From JACRBK01 sp964427955 (GTDB taxonomy: Bacteria; Chloroflexota; Anaerolineae; Aggregatilineales; Aggregatilineaceae), in NCBI GenBank assembly GCA_964427955.1, contig CAYRWY010000242.1, positions 1 to 8,817 on the forward strand: a stretch of 8,817 nucleotides of DNA, in the 5' to 3' direction. The notes under the pieces are model-generated. The model saw only the letters and a program-made list of their open reading frames with translations, was not told where the DNA came from and searched no databases. Made by a program: the position numbers and the translations under genes. Positions 1 to 6,335 of this stretch are shown here, one piece after another. The stretch's first letter is position 1, and every line of letters begins with the position of its first letter.

Positions 1-119
1 GAGGGGATATAAAGCTTGGTGGCCAGGATGGAGGTAGACATAGCACCATTATACTCTAATCACCCCGGATGAAGTGACCGACTGCATCGCCCAAACGGGG
101 TTTGCGAGGTACGCAAACA
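1..119. other. Non-coding left end
   Basis: No convincing coding frame was found here on either strand. Apart from the small inverted repeats at 92-118, nothing is recognisable. A TATACT at 50-55 on the plus strand has no matching -35 element at the right distance. The region probably separates this operon from the next gene to the left. Confidence 0.5.
92..118. repeat. Two overlapping, mutually exclusive small inverted repeats
   Basis: CAAAC at 92-96 can pair with GTTTG at 100-104 (3 nt loop). GTTTGCG at 100-106 can pair with CGCAAAC at 112-118 (5 nt loop). The two hairpins share the central arm, so only one can form at a time. They lie directly beside the terminator-like hairpin at 120-140. 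They may just extend the 3' structure of the transcript; no function can be assigned. Confidence 0.4.
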
Positions 120-140
120 GAGGGGACCTGGAGTCCCCTC
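120..140 (-). terminator. Probable Rho-independent terminator after the last oxidoreductase gene
   Basis: A perfect inverted repeat with 8 bp arms (GAGGGGAC and GTCCCCTC) and a 5 nt loop lies 22 bp after the stop codon on the minus strand. It is followed by TGTTTGCG, a weak and interrupted T-tract. The position and the GC-rich perfect stem support a terminator; the poor T-tract means it could instead be an mRNA-stabilising or Rho-assisted structure. Confidence 0.6.
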
Positions 141-162
141 GTTCTCTGTAATCACCGGCGGA

Positions 163-1359
163 TCAGTAGTGGATGTCCACTGCGCGCCCGGACTGGCCGG
201 AGGCCACGATGGCGTCGCAGATCACGGCATTGCGATAGCCATCCACGAAGGTCGCCCCATAGGGTGCCACGGCTTTGTGGTTGACAATCGCATCGAAGAA
301 GTGGTGGAACTCGTGGACGAACGAATGCTCCCAGCCGAGCATGTGACCATGCGGCCACCAGTTCGCCCAATAGGGATGATAGCCTTCGCTGATCAGCGCA
401 TTGTGGAAGCCGCGCGTTTCTTTCGGGTCTTCCCCGGCCCAATACACGTTGAGTTCGTTGAGCCGTTCGAGGTTGAACTGGATCGAGCCTTTTTCGCCGT
501 TGATCTCGAAGCAGTTATAGTTCTTGTGCCCCTGGCTGAAGCGCGAAGCTTCGAGCGTGCCCAGCGCGCCGTTCTCGAACTCGAAGAGCGAGACGAAAGC
601 ATCGTCCACGTCGGAGGGGACCATCTTCGACGGATCGCTGCCGGACGGGCGCTCCTTGAGCCAGTTCTGGGTCATGCCCATCACCTTTTTCGGCTCGCCC
701 ACCAGGAAACGCGCCAGATCGATGATGTGCGCGCCGAGGTCACCCAGCGACCCGCTGCCCGCAACCTTTTTCTGGAACCGCCAACTGGTCGGCATCTTCG
801 GGTCCATGCCCCATTCCTGGAGATAGACCGCGCGCCAATGGTAGATCCGTCCGAGCGCGCCGCTCTCGATCAACTGGCGGGCCTGCACGATGGCCGGGAC
901 GAAGCGATAGTTGAAGGCCACCTGGTGCTTGACCCCGGCTTTTTCCACGGCGTCGAGCATGGCTTTGGCTTCGGCGGCGCTGCGGGCCAGCGGTTTCTCG
1001 CAGAACACGTGCTTCCCGGCTTTGGCCGCTTCGATGCACGGCTCCGCGTGGGCGTCGTTCGGCCCGCCATTGTCGAAAACGTCGATGGCGCTGTCTTCGA
1101 GCATCTTGCGCCAGTCCGTATAGTATTTCTCGTAGCCGAAGCGTTTGGCGGCTTCCGCGGCGGCCCCTTCGTTGCGGCCACAGATCGCGACCAGGCGCGG
1201 CACGGCCACGGGCGGGTACATCATGTACGGCAGTTTCTTGAACGCATTCGAGTGCGCCTTGCCCATGAAGGCGTAGCCCAACATCCCGATTCCGATGTGC
1301 GGCGCTTCGCCCTCGGCTTTGGCGCCCGCCATACTGATAAATCCAACCTCTTCGCCCAT
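163..1359 (-). CDS. Gfo/Idh/MocA-family NAD(P)-dependent sugar oxidoreductase
   Basis: This 398-residue cytoplasmic dehydrogenase has the canonical family features: a Rossmann glycine motif GIGMLG at 23-28, the EKP motif with its lysine at 121-123 (CEKPLA), and the second catalytic motif GDLGAHIID with Asp207, His211 and Asp214. The GYAFMGKAHSNAF start is typical of the ThuB-like branch, several of which are linked to oxidation of glucosides at C3, so a 3-keto product is plausible but not shown. There is no ThuA partner in the window. The ATG has a perfect AGGAGG 5 nt upstream that overlaps the preceding gene's TAG, giving a 9 bp gap and probable coupled translation with the TIM-barrel protein. 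An internal ATG at residue 10 is a less likely start. This is the last gene before a terminator-like hairpin. Confidence 0.93.
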   Translation of the reverse strand: MGEEVGFISMAGAKAEGEAPHIGIGMLGYAFMGKAHSNAFKKLPYMMYPPVAVPRLVAICGRNEGAAAEAAKRFGYEKYYTDWRKMLEDSAIDVFDNGGPNDAHAEPCIEAAKAGKHVFCEKPLARSAAEAKAMLDAVEKAGVKHQVAFNYRFVPAIVQARQLIESGALGRIYHWRAVYLQEWGMDPKMPTSWRFQKKVAGSGSLGDLGAHIIDLARFLVGEPKKVMGMTQNWLKERPSGSDPSKMVPSDVDDAFVSLFEFENGALGTLEASRFSQGHKNYNCFEINGEKGSIQFNLERLNELNVYWAGEDPKETRGFHNALISEGYHPYWANWWPHGHMLGWEHSFVHEFHHFFDAIVNHKAVAPYGATFVDGYRNAVICDAIVASGQSGRAVDIHY

Positions 1360-1364
1360 CGGTT

Positions 1365-1370
1365 CCTCCT
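1365..1370 (-). promoter_or_regulatory. Perfect AGGAGG ribosome binding site overlapping the upstream stop codon
   Basis: AGGAGG begins inside the TAG stop of the TIM-barrel gene (stop at 1369-1371) and lies 5 nt before the ATG of the last oxidoreductase at 1359. This arrangement favours translational coupling of the two genes. Confidence 0.65.
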
Positions 1371-2373
1371 ACTTCTTCGAGGCAAACGCCGCGTCAAACG
1401 AAACGTTCGAGGGCGTCAGATCGAGACGGCGCACCAACTGCAAGGCTTCGGGAGCCCCCTGGTCGCGGTTCATGTTGTTGTCTTCCCACTCCACCGACAG
1501 CGGACCCTGGTAGCCCACCCGGTTGAGCGCGCGGAAGATCTGCTCGAACGGCACGCCGCCGCGCCCCGGTGAGACGAAGTCCCAGCCGCGATGCTCGTCG
1601 CCGAACGGCAGGTGCGAGGACAGGATGCCGTTGCGCCCGTTCAGCACGCGGACGGATTCCTTCACGTGCATGTGGTAGATGCGGTCCGCAAATTCGTAGA
1701 CGAATTCCACCGGATCGACCATCTGCCAATAGAGATGGCTGGGATCGAAGTTGATGCCGAACGCCGGACGGTGGTTGATCGCTTCGAGCGTGCGCTTGGT
1801 CGTCCAGAAGTCGTAGGCGATCTCGGAGGGGTGGACCTCCAGGGCATACTTCACGCCCACCTGGTCAAACACATCCAGAATCGGATTCCAGCGATCCGCG
1901 AAATCTTTGTACCCATCTTCGATCATCTGCGGGGGGACGGGCGGGAATCCGGCCAGGACATGCCAGATCTTGGAGCCGACGAAGCCGTTGACGACCTTGA
2001 CCCCAAACTGGGCCGCCGCGCGGGCCGTATTCTTGACCTCTTCGGCACAACGCTCCCGGACCCCGTCGGGCTTGCCGTCGCCCCACAGCCGAGAGGGAAG
2101 AATGCTCTTATGCCGCTCGTCAATCGGGTGATCGCCCACACACTGGCCGACCAGGTGGGTGCTGATGGCAAAGCACTTCAACCCGTGCTTTTCCAGGATG
2201 TCCCAACGGCTGCGCGCGTACTTATCGCTTGACAGGGCTTTGTCCACTTCGAAATGGTCGCCCCAGCAGGCGAGTTCCAGGCCATCATATCCAAAACCGG
2301 CGGCTTTTTGTGCGACGACATCTAACGTCAGGTCCGCCCATTGCCCTGTAAAAAGTGTTACTGGCCTTGCCAT
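1369..2373 (-). CDS. TIM-barrel sugar phosphate isomerase/epimerase-like protein
   Basis: This 334-residue protein belongs to the xylose-isomerase-like TIM-barrel superfamily (AP endonuclease 2 type). Likely metal ligands are Glu179 (ALEVHPSE), Asp210 (NFDPSHL), His236 (YHMHVKES) and Glu295 (VEWED), in the usual order on successive strands. His213 in FDPSH is a probable substrate contact. It is about 50 residues longer than the epimerase at 4392-5240 and clearly a different subfamily; the extra length lies partly in the middle (about 80-160) and in a segment after the His ligand (about 243-275). It resembles proteins often encoded beside ThuB-like oxidoreductases, which is the case here. Reaction unknown: keto-sugar epimerase, isomerase or glycoside-cleaving enzyme are all possible in this superfamily. 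The start at the ATG before ARPVTLFTGQW is preferred over an in-frame ATG at 2433, because AAAGGA lies 8 nt upstream and the fold begins there. Confidence 0.88.
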   Translation of the reverse strand: MARPVTLFTGQWADLTLDVVAQKAAGFGYDGLELACWGDHFEVDKALSSDKYARSRWDILEKHGLKCFAISTHLVGQCVGDHPIDERHKSILPSRLWGDGKPDGVRERCAEEVKNTARAAAQFGVKVVNGFVGSKIWHVLAGFPPVPPQMIEDGYKDFADRWNPILDVFDQVGVKYALEVHPSEIAYDFWTTKRTLEAINHRPAFGINFDPSHLYWQMVDPVEFVYEFADRIYHMHVKESVRVLNGRNGILSSHLPFGDEHRGWDFVSPGRGGVPFEQIFRALNRVGYQGPLSVEWEDNNMNRDQGAPEALQLVRRLDLTPSNVSFDAAFASKK

Positions 2374-2381
2374 AATCTTTG

Positions 2382-2387
2382 TCCTTT
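2382..2387 (-). promoter_or_regulatory. Ribosome binding site that fixes the start at 2373
   Basis: AAAGGA lies 8 nt before the ATG at 2373 on the minus strand. It supports this ATG over an in-frame ATG at 2433, whose extra 20 residues do not match the start of a TIM-barrel domain. Confidence 0.6.
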
Positions 2388-2445
2388 CTCGTATCCTAAA
2401 TACTCTGAACACGATCAGCGGCGAGCCAGACAATCTTGTCCCGAC

Positions 2446-3195
2446 TCAGCCAGGAGGAAGCTTAGCACCTTCCGGAGGGAGCGGCGAACTCAGTGGCGCC
2501 TGCGGCCCGGCGGGCACCAGTTCGCGGACCGCGAAGTACGTCAGCCCCCCGGCCATCAGGCTGATCAGCATGAAGGTCGGAATCTTGGCATTCCGATATT
2601 CGTCCTTCGCATCGTCGGCGGTCTGCTGCTGCTGCGCTTCGTCCAGGTAGCTCCACACCGTGGGACTGTAGCCGTAGGGTTCTTTGGGTTTTGAGGAGTT
2701 GATTGCAGCAACAGCCACGATGATCCACACCACGCCCCCGACCATCACCCCGATGAGATGTGCCCGGCGCGTGAGCGGAGGACGCTGGCGGCTGGCGCGC
2801 AGCGGCATGGGGGTCAGGTGGCTCCAGATCATGAAGGCGAGCACGGAGAACAAGAGCAGCAGGAACCCGTATTCATAAGCGAACAGCTTCCAGCCCTGAA
2901 ACAGCCCCACGATGCCGATCAAGATGCCCGCAATGATGAGCATTTCGATAGGCCGGTAGGCGCGCTGGGGCACCCGACCCTTGAACCGGACCGCGATGAT
3001 CACGATCAGGCAGATGAACGCCAGCACGATCGACACGAAAATCGCCACGAAGGGGATGGCCTTGATCAGCACTTCCTGCTGCTTGGCTTCGGAAAACTGT
3101 GCGCCGCTGTAGAGCTTGAACAGCCCACCAAAAGCCAGGACGCCCGCGATGGCCATCGCGAACCTTACCAGTATTCGAACGAGTGTACTCCGCAT
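2446..3195 (-). CDS. Unrecognised integral membrane protein, about six transmembrane segments
   Basis: I do not recognise the family of this 249-residue protein. It has about six hydrophobic segments (roughly 7-28, 46-70, 82-100, 106-124, 146-165 and 206-223). A polar stretch at about 166-205 includes tyrosines, a glutamine run (EAQQQQTADD) and many charged residues. The C-terminal tail is rich in Pro and Ser. There is no EAA loop, ATP-binding motif or clear transporter signature. It sits between the two oxidoreductase/epimerase pairs, 68 bp after the upstream gene and 72 bp before the next, the two widest gaps in the operon. The upstream Shine-Dalgarno is weak (GAGAT/AAAG near the ATG). Possible roles are an accessory subunit of the importer or an exporter, but nothing in the sequence decides this. 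The frame is open, of membrane-protein composition and in line with its neighbours, so it is likely a real gene. Confidence 0.8.
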   Translation of the reverse strand: MRSTLVRILVRFAMAIAGVLAFGGLFKLYSGAQFSEAKQQEVLIKAIPFVAIFVSIVLAFICLIVIIAVRFKGRVPQRAYRPIEMLIIAGILIGIVGLFQGWKLFAYEYGFLLLLFSVLAFMIWSHLTPMPLRASRQRPPLTRRAHLIGVMVGGVVWIIVAVAAINSSKPKEPYGYSPTVWSYLDEAQQQQTADDAKDEYRNAKIPTFMLISLMAGGLTYFAVRELVPAGPQAPLSSPLPPEGAKLPPG

Positions 3196-3218
3196 AATCT
3201 TTATCTCACGTCGTCATG

Positions 3219-3243
3219 GTGGAGGGGCGGGCACCCCTCCCAC
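3219..3243 (-). repeat. GC-rich hairpin in the gap before the membrane-protein gene
   Basis: Arms GGAGGGG (3221-3227) and CCCCTCC (3234-3240) are perfectly complementary around a 6 nt loop. A slightly different pairing with one bulged base extends the stem to 9 bp by pairing GTG at 3219-3221 with CAC at 3241-3243. It lies 20 nt after the stop of the EKP-less oxidoreductase gene and about 24 nt before the next start. There is no T-tract, so it is more likely an attenuating or RNA-stabilising element than a full terminator. Confidence 0.5.
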
Positions 3244-3263
3244 AGGTCAAGATCACCCCCGGG

Positions 3264-4376
3264 TCACGACGAGAGGGTGAATTCGGGCAGCTTGATGGTC
3301 GCGCCGCCTTGCAGCGCCGACTCGTGAGCGAGAATGCCCACGCTGGTCCAGTTGGCAGCCTGCTTCGCGTTGGGGAACGGCTCCCGATTCTCGACCAGGC
3401 TCATGATAAATTCGTGGGTCATGTGCGGGTGCGATCCGCCATGCCCCGACCCCTGGATGAACGACAGATGCTGCTGCTCACCGCCATACACGAACTTCGA
3501 GGTGAACTGCTGAATTTCAGGCGGCAGCAGGTGGGCAAAGTCCAGCACGTCGATTTCATGGGGGGTTTCGCCGATATGGACCACCGGGTGGGTATGCTCG
3601 ACCAGCGGCCACTCGAACGACATCTTGCTGCCATACACGTCGAAGCTTTCGCGGTACTGGCGCGCCGTGTTGAACAGCGAGCGCATCACCTCGGCCACCA
3701 GATCGGCGTTCTTCATCTTGATGTGGGCCGTCTCGATGGCGAACGGCGAGTTGTATTTGGGGATCAGGTGATCCTGAATGCGACCCGACCCAAAGCACGT
3801 CACCGACTCGGCATCCAGGCGGGCCAGGGCCAGGCACGGGCTGACGACGTGGGTGGCATAGTGCATGGGCGGCAGCCCTTCCCAGTAGCCCGGCCAGCCC
3901 AGCATTTCCTGCTGGTGCGTGGCGCGCAGGTACTGGATGCGGCCCAGCTTGCCGGTCTCGTACAGTTCCTTGACGTACAGGAACTCGCGCGAGTAGACGA
4001 CGGTTTCCATCATCATGTACTTCTTGCCCGACTTTTTCTGGGCTTCCACGATCTGGCGGCATTCGTCCACGGTCGTCGCCATCGGGACCGTGCAGGCGAC
4101 GTGTTTGCCCGCTTCCAGCGCCGCGATGCTCATGCGCGCGTGCTCGTGGATGGGGCTGTTGATGTGCACGGCGTCGATCTTGGGGTCTTTGATCAGTTCG
4201 TAAAAGTCGGTGTAGCGCACCTTGATGCCGAAAGCGTCGCCGACCTGGTCCAGACGGCTCTTGGTACGCTGGCAGATCGCGTACATGTTGGTGTGCGGAT
4301 GCCGCTGGTAGATCGGGATGAATTCCGCCCCAAACCCTAACCCGACGATTGCGATATTGAGTTTCTTCTTAGCCAT
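3264..4376 (-). CDS. Gfo/Idh/MocA-family protein with the EKP catalytic motif replaced
   Basis: This 370-residue protein has an N-terminal Rossmann domain (IAIVGLGFGAEF, glycine motif at about 11-16) and the C-terminal alpha/beta domain of Gfo/Idh/MocA NAD(P)-dependent sugar oxidoreductases. The position of the usual EKP motif reads TVP (residues 96-98, within GKHVACTVPMA), so the lysine normally contributing to catalysis is missing. The second catalytic region usually reads DxGxH; here it is HYATH at 172-176, keeping the final histidine but not the aspartate. The rest of the fold looks intact, so this is probably a divergent subfamily rather than a decaying gene. It may be a dehydrogenase with altered chemistry or a bound-NAD enzyme. 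It has AAGGAG 9 nt upstream of its ATG and follows the epimerase gene by 15 bp, suggesting that the two act on the same sugar. Confidence 0.88.
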   Translation of the reverse strand: MAKKKLNIAIVGLGFGAEFIPIYQRHPHTNMYAICQRTKSRLDQVGDAFGIKVRYTDFYELIKDPKIDAVHINSPIHEHARMSIAALEAGKHVACTVPMATTVDECRQIVEAQKKSGKKYMMMETVVYSREFLYVKELYETGKLGRIQYLRATHQQEMLGWPGYWEGLPPMHYATHVVSPCLALARLDAESVTCFGSGRIQDHLIPKYNSPFAIETAHIKMKNADLVAEVMRSLFNTARQYRESFDVYGSKMSFEWPLVEHTHPVVHIGETPHEIDVLDFAHLLPPEIQQFTSKFVYGGEQQHLSFIQGSGHGGSHPHMTHEFIMSLVENREPFPNAKQAANWTSVGILAHESALQGGATIKLPEFTLSS

Positions 4377-4391
4377 CTCGTCCGGCTCCTT

Positions 4392-5240
4392 TTACGCGAA
4401 CAACTGACGGAGGAAGGTGACGCCATCACGCGCCAGCGTATCCTGCGAAGGGGCCAACGGACGCCAGATGGCGGCAGCGCGGGCGATGCTCTTGACCTGG
4501 TCGGTGAAGGATTCGATCACCACGGGGCCGTCGTAATGGATGTCTTTCAGCGCGGTGGCTACATCTTGCCACGGCACATGGCCCGATCCCGGTATCCCGC
4601 GGTCGTTTTCGCAGGTGTGCACCTGAGCCAGCCGCGGACCGGCCAGCCGGATGGCATCTCCCAGCGACTGCTCCTCGATGTTCATGTGGAAGGTGTCCAA
4701 CATCACCTTGCAGGCCGGATGGCCGACGCGATCCACGACTTCGACCACCTGAGATGCCAGGTTGATGAAGCTGGTCTCGAAGCGGTTGAGCGGCTCGACG
4801 CACAGTGTCACGCCTTTATCACCGGCATACGCGGCCAGCTCCTTGAGCTGCCGGACGAGCAGATCGGTATCCCTGGCGCGCTCGGCATCCGTCATCTGCC
4901 AGACGCGACCCACGGCGGAATACAGCGGCCCCACCAGGTTGATGGCCCCCAGCGTATGCGCGGCGTCGATGCTGTGCTTCAGGTAGGCCATGCCGCTGTC
5001 GCGCACCGCTTTGTCCTCGTGGATGAGATCGCGATCCGGTCCCATCGCCGCGCAGACGGTGGACAGCAGGCCGTGCTCGCGCAGGATTTTCCCCGCTCGC
5101 GCATAGTCAATGTCGGTAGGTCCTTCAATGGGCACTTCGAAAATGTCGAAGCCTAACGCTTTCACCTTGGGCGCCAGTGCGGCGACGCCCTCGGTGGTCA
5201 ACGGAGCAACCCATACCCAACTACTCACACCGAATTTCAT
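4392..5240 (-). CDS. TIM-barrel sugar isomerase/epimerase, D-tagatose/D-psicose 3-epimerase family
   Basis: This 282-residue cytoplasmic protein matches the ketose 3-epimerase family in length and active site. From memory, Pseudomonas cichorii D-tagatose 3-epimerase binds its metal through Glu152, Asp185, His211 and Glu246. Here Glu149 (CVEPLNRFE), Asp182 (MLDTFHMN), His208 (QVHTCEND) and Glu243 (VIESF) fall at the same spacing, offset by three. The substrate-contact residues Glu155, His185 and Arg214 are also conserved. It should be a Mn- or Co-type metal-dependent epimerase acting on a free ketose or a keto-sugar; the same fold includes E. coli YcjR, which acts on 3-keto-glucosides, so the exact substrate cannot be assigned. 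The start has GGAGG 8 nt upstream. It lies 39 bp after the ATPase gene, across an AT-rich gap, and 15 bp before the next oxidoreductase gene. Confidence 0.9.
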   Translation of the reverse strand: MKFGVSSWVWVAPLTTEGVAALAPKVKALGFDIFEVPIEGPTDIDYARAGKILREHGLLSTVCAAMGPDRDLIHEDKAVRDSGMAYLKHSIDAAHTLGAINLVGPLYSAVGRVWQMTDAERARDTDLLVRQLKELAAYAGDKGVTLCVEPLNRFETSFINLASQVVEVVDRVGHPACKVMLDTFHMNIEEQSLGDAIRLAGPRLAQVHTCENDRGIPGSGHVPWQDVATALKDIHYDGPVVIESFTDQVKSIARAAAIWRPLAPSQDTLARDGVTFLRQLFA

Positions 5241-5279
5241 AATCTATACCTCCACAAATATATAGAATAGATAAGTCGC
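5241..5279 (-). other. AT-rich gap between the transporter and catabolic blocks
   Basis: This 39 bp gap is strikingly AT-rich compared with its GC-rich surroundings and contains TATATATT-like sequence on the minus strand, plus the GGAGG ribosome binding site (5249-5253) of the epimerase gene. It could hold a -10-like element of an internal promoter, but no convincing -35 element was found, so it may simply keep the ribosome binding site free of structure. Confidence 0.35.
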
Positions 5280-6335
5280 CTAGAGACGCTGGCCGTTGGG
5301 ATCGAAGAAATGCAGATGCTCGCGGTCGATGTTGAACCGGACCGGATCACCGATCTTCAGGTCCGTAATCCCGGGCACGATACTCAACAACACCTGTTGG
5401 CCGGACTTGACGTGAATGACCGTCTCGACCCCAAGCGGCTCGGTGAGCACCACTTCGCCCTGCTCATGCCCATCGTCGGCCAGCTTGACATCTTCGGGAC
5501 GAATGCCCAACAAGAATGCTGGAGGTACGTTCGCACCCGGGGGAATGGGCAGATGAATCGCGCTGTCGAGGACGAACAGACTCCCATTTTCGCGCACCGA
5601 CCCCAGCAAATTGATGCGGGGGATACCGACAAGTTGGGCGACGAAAGTCGTCGCCGGGCGGTCGTAGATGTCCTGGGGGGTGCCGATCTGGATCAGGTGG
5701 CCGCGATCCAGGACGCCGATGCGATCCGCCATCGTCAGGGCCTCGATCTGGTCGTGGGTGACGAACAGGGTAGTGCTGTGTTCCGTCTTCTGGAGGTGCT
5801 GCAACTCGACGCGCAGCGCCTCGCGCAGTTTGGCGTCCAGGTTGCTGAGCGGCTCGTCCATCAGGAAGATGCGCGGATTGCGGACGATGGCCCGGCCAAT
5901 CGACACGCGCTGCATTTCGCCCCCGGACAGTTTGGCCGTCTTGCGGTCGAGCAGGTGCGTGATACGCAGTTTTTCGGCCACTTCCTTGATCCGCCGGTCG
6001 ATCTCGTGCTTGGGCACCCGGCGCAGCGGCGAGCGCAGCGGAAAGGCCAGATTCTCGTACACCGTGCGGGTGGGATACAGCGAATACTGCTGGAACACGA
6101 ACGCCACGTCGCGATCCGCCGGGGTGAAGTGGTTGACGTTTACCTCGTCGAAGACCACGTCGCCGATGTCCGGTTTTTCAAGCCCGGCGATCACGCGCAG
6201 GGTGGTCGTCTTCCCCGCCCCGGTGGGACCGAGCAGCACGAAGAACTCGCCGTCCTGGATCGAAAACGAGATGTCGTCCAGCGCCGTGATGTCTTTGAAG
6301 TGCTTGGTGATATGCTGCAACGTGATGTGGCTCAT
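5280..6335 (-). CDS. Sugar ABC transporter ATP-binding protein, MalK/UgpC type (second of two)
   Basis: This 351-residue ATPase is clearly related to its upstream neighbour but not a recent copy. Visible motifs are Walker A GPTGAGKTT at 36-44, Q-loop Gln82, signature LSGGE at 136-140, Walker B IFLMDE at 156-161, D-loop SNLDA at 164-168 and switch His194 in VTHDQIEA. The C-terminal region from about 240 carries the TOBE-type motif GIRPED at 277-282. The start codon overlaps the preceding stop as ATGA and has a perfect AGGAGG 7 nt upstream, so translation should be coupled and stoichiometric. Most MalK-type importers use one ATPase gene as a homodimer. Two intact neighbours suggest a heterodimer, as in the rhizobial glycerol importer GlpSTPQV; the comparison is with that gene layout only. 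Two transporters each using one ATPase is the less likely alternative. Confidence 0.95.
   Translation of the reverse strand: MSHITLQHITKHFKDITALDDISFSIQDGEFFVLLGPTGAGKTTTLRVIAGLEKPDIGDVVFDEVNVNHFTPADRDVAFVFQQYSLYPTRTVYENLAFPLRSPLRRVPKHEIDRRIKEVAEKLRITHLLDRKTAKLSGGEMQRVSIGRAIVRNPRIFLMDEPLSNLDAKLREALRVELQHLQKTEHSTTLFVTHDQIEALTMADRIGVLDRGHLIQIGTPQDIYDRPATTFVAQLVGIPRINLLGSVRENGSLFVLDSAIHLPIPPGANVPPAFLLGIRPEDVKLADDGHEQGEVVLTEPLGVETVIHVKSGQQVLLSIVPGITDLKIGDPVRFNIDREHLHFFDPNGQRL

Noticed and set aside
35..55. A possible plus-strand promoter with TAGACA and TATACT.
   Set aside because: The two elements are only about 9 bp apart, far short of the 16-18 bp needed, and no plus-strand gene follows.
169..1572. 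A 467-codon open frame on the plus strand opposite the last oxidoreductase gene.
   Set aside because: It is antisense to a gene with clear catalytic motifs. Its composition, rich in His, Arg, Val and Ala with no recognisable domain, is what a GC-rich gene produces in its complementary frame.
2374..2433. A longer N-terminus for the second TIM-barrel protein, from an ATG at 2433.
   Set aside because: The 20 added residues are basic and unlike the family. The ATG at 2373 has AAAGGA at the right distance.
3216..4340. A 374-codon open frame on the plus strand opposite the EKP-less oxidoreductase.
   Set aside because: It has the same antisense-shadow composition and no domain, and the minus-strand frame carries a clear Rossmann fold.
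3264..4376. The idea that the EKP-less oxidoreductase is a pseudogene.
   Set aside because: The frame is full length with no stops or frameshifts, has a good ribosome binding site, and the rest of the fold is well kept. A divergent functional subfamily is more likely.
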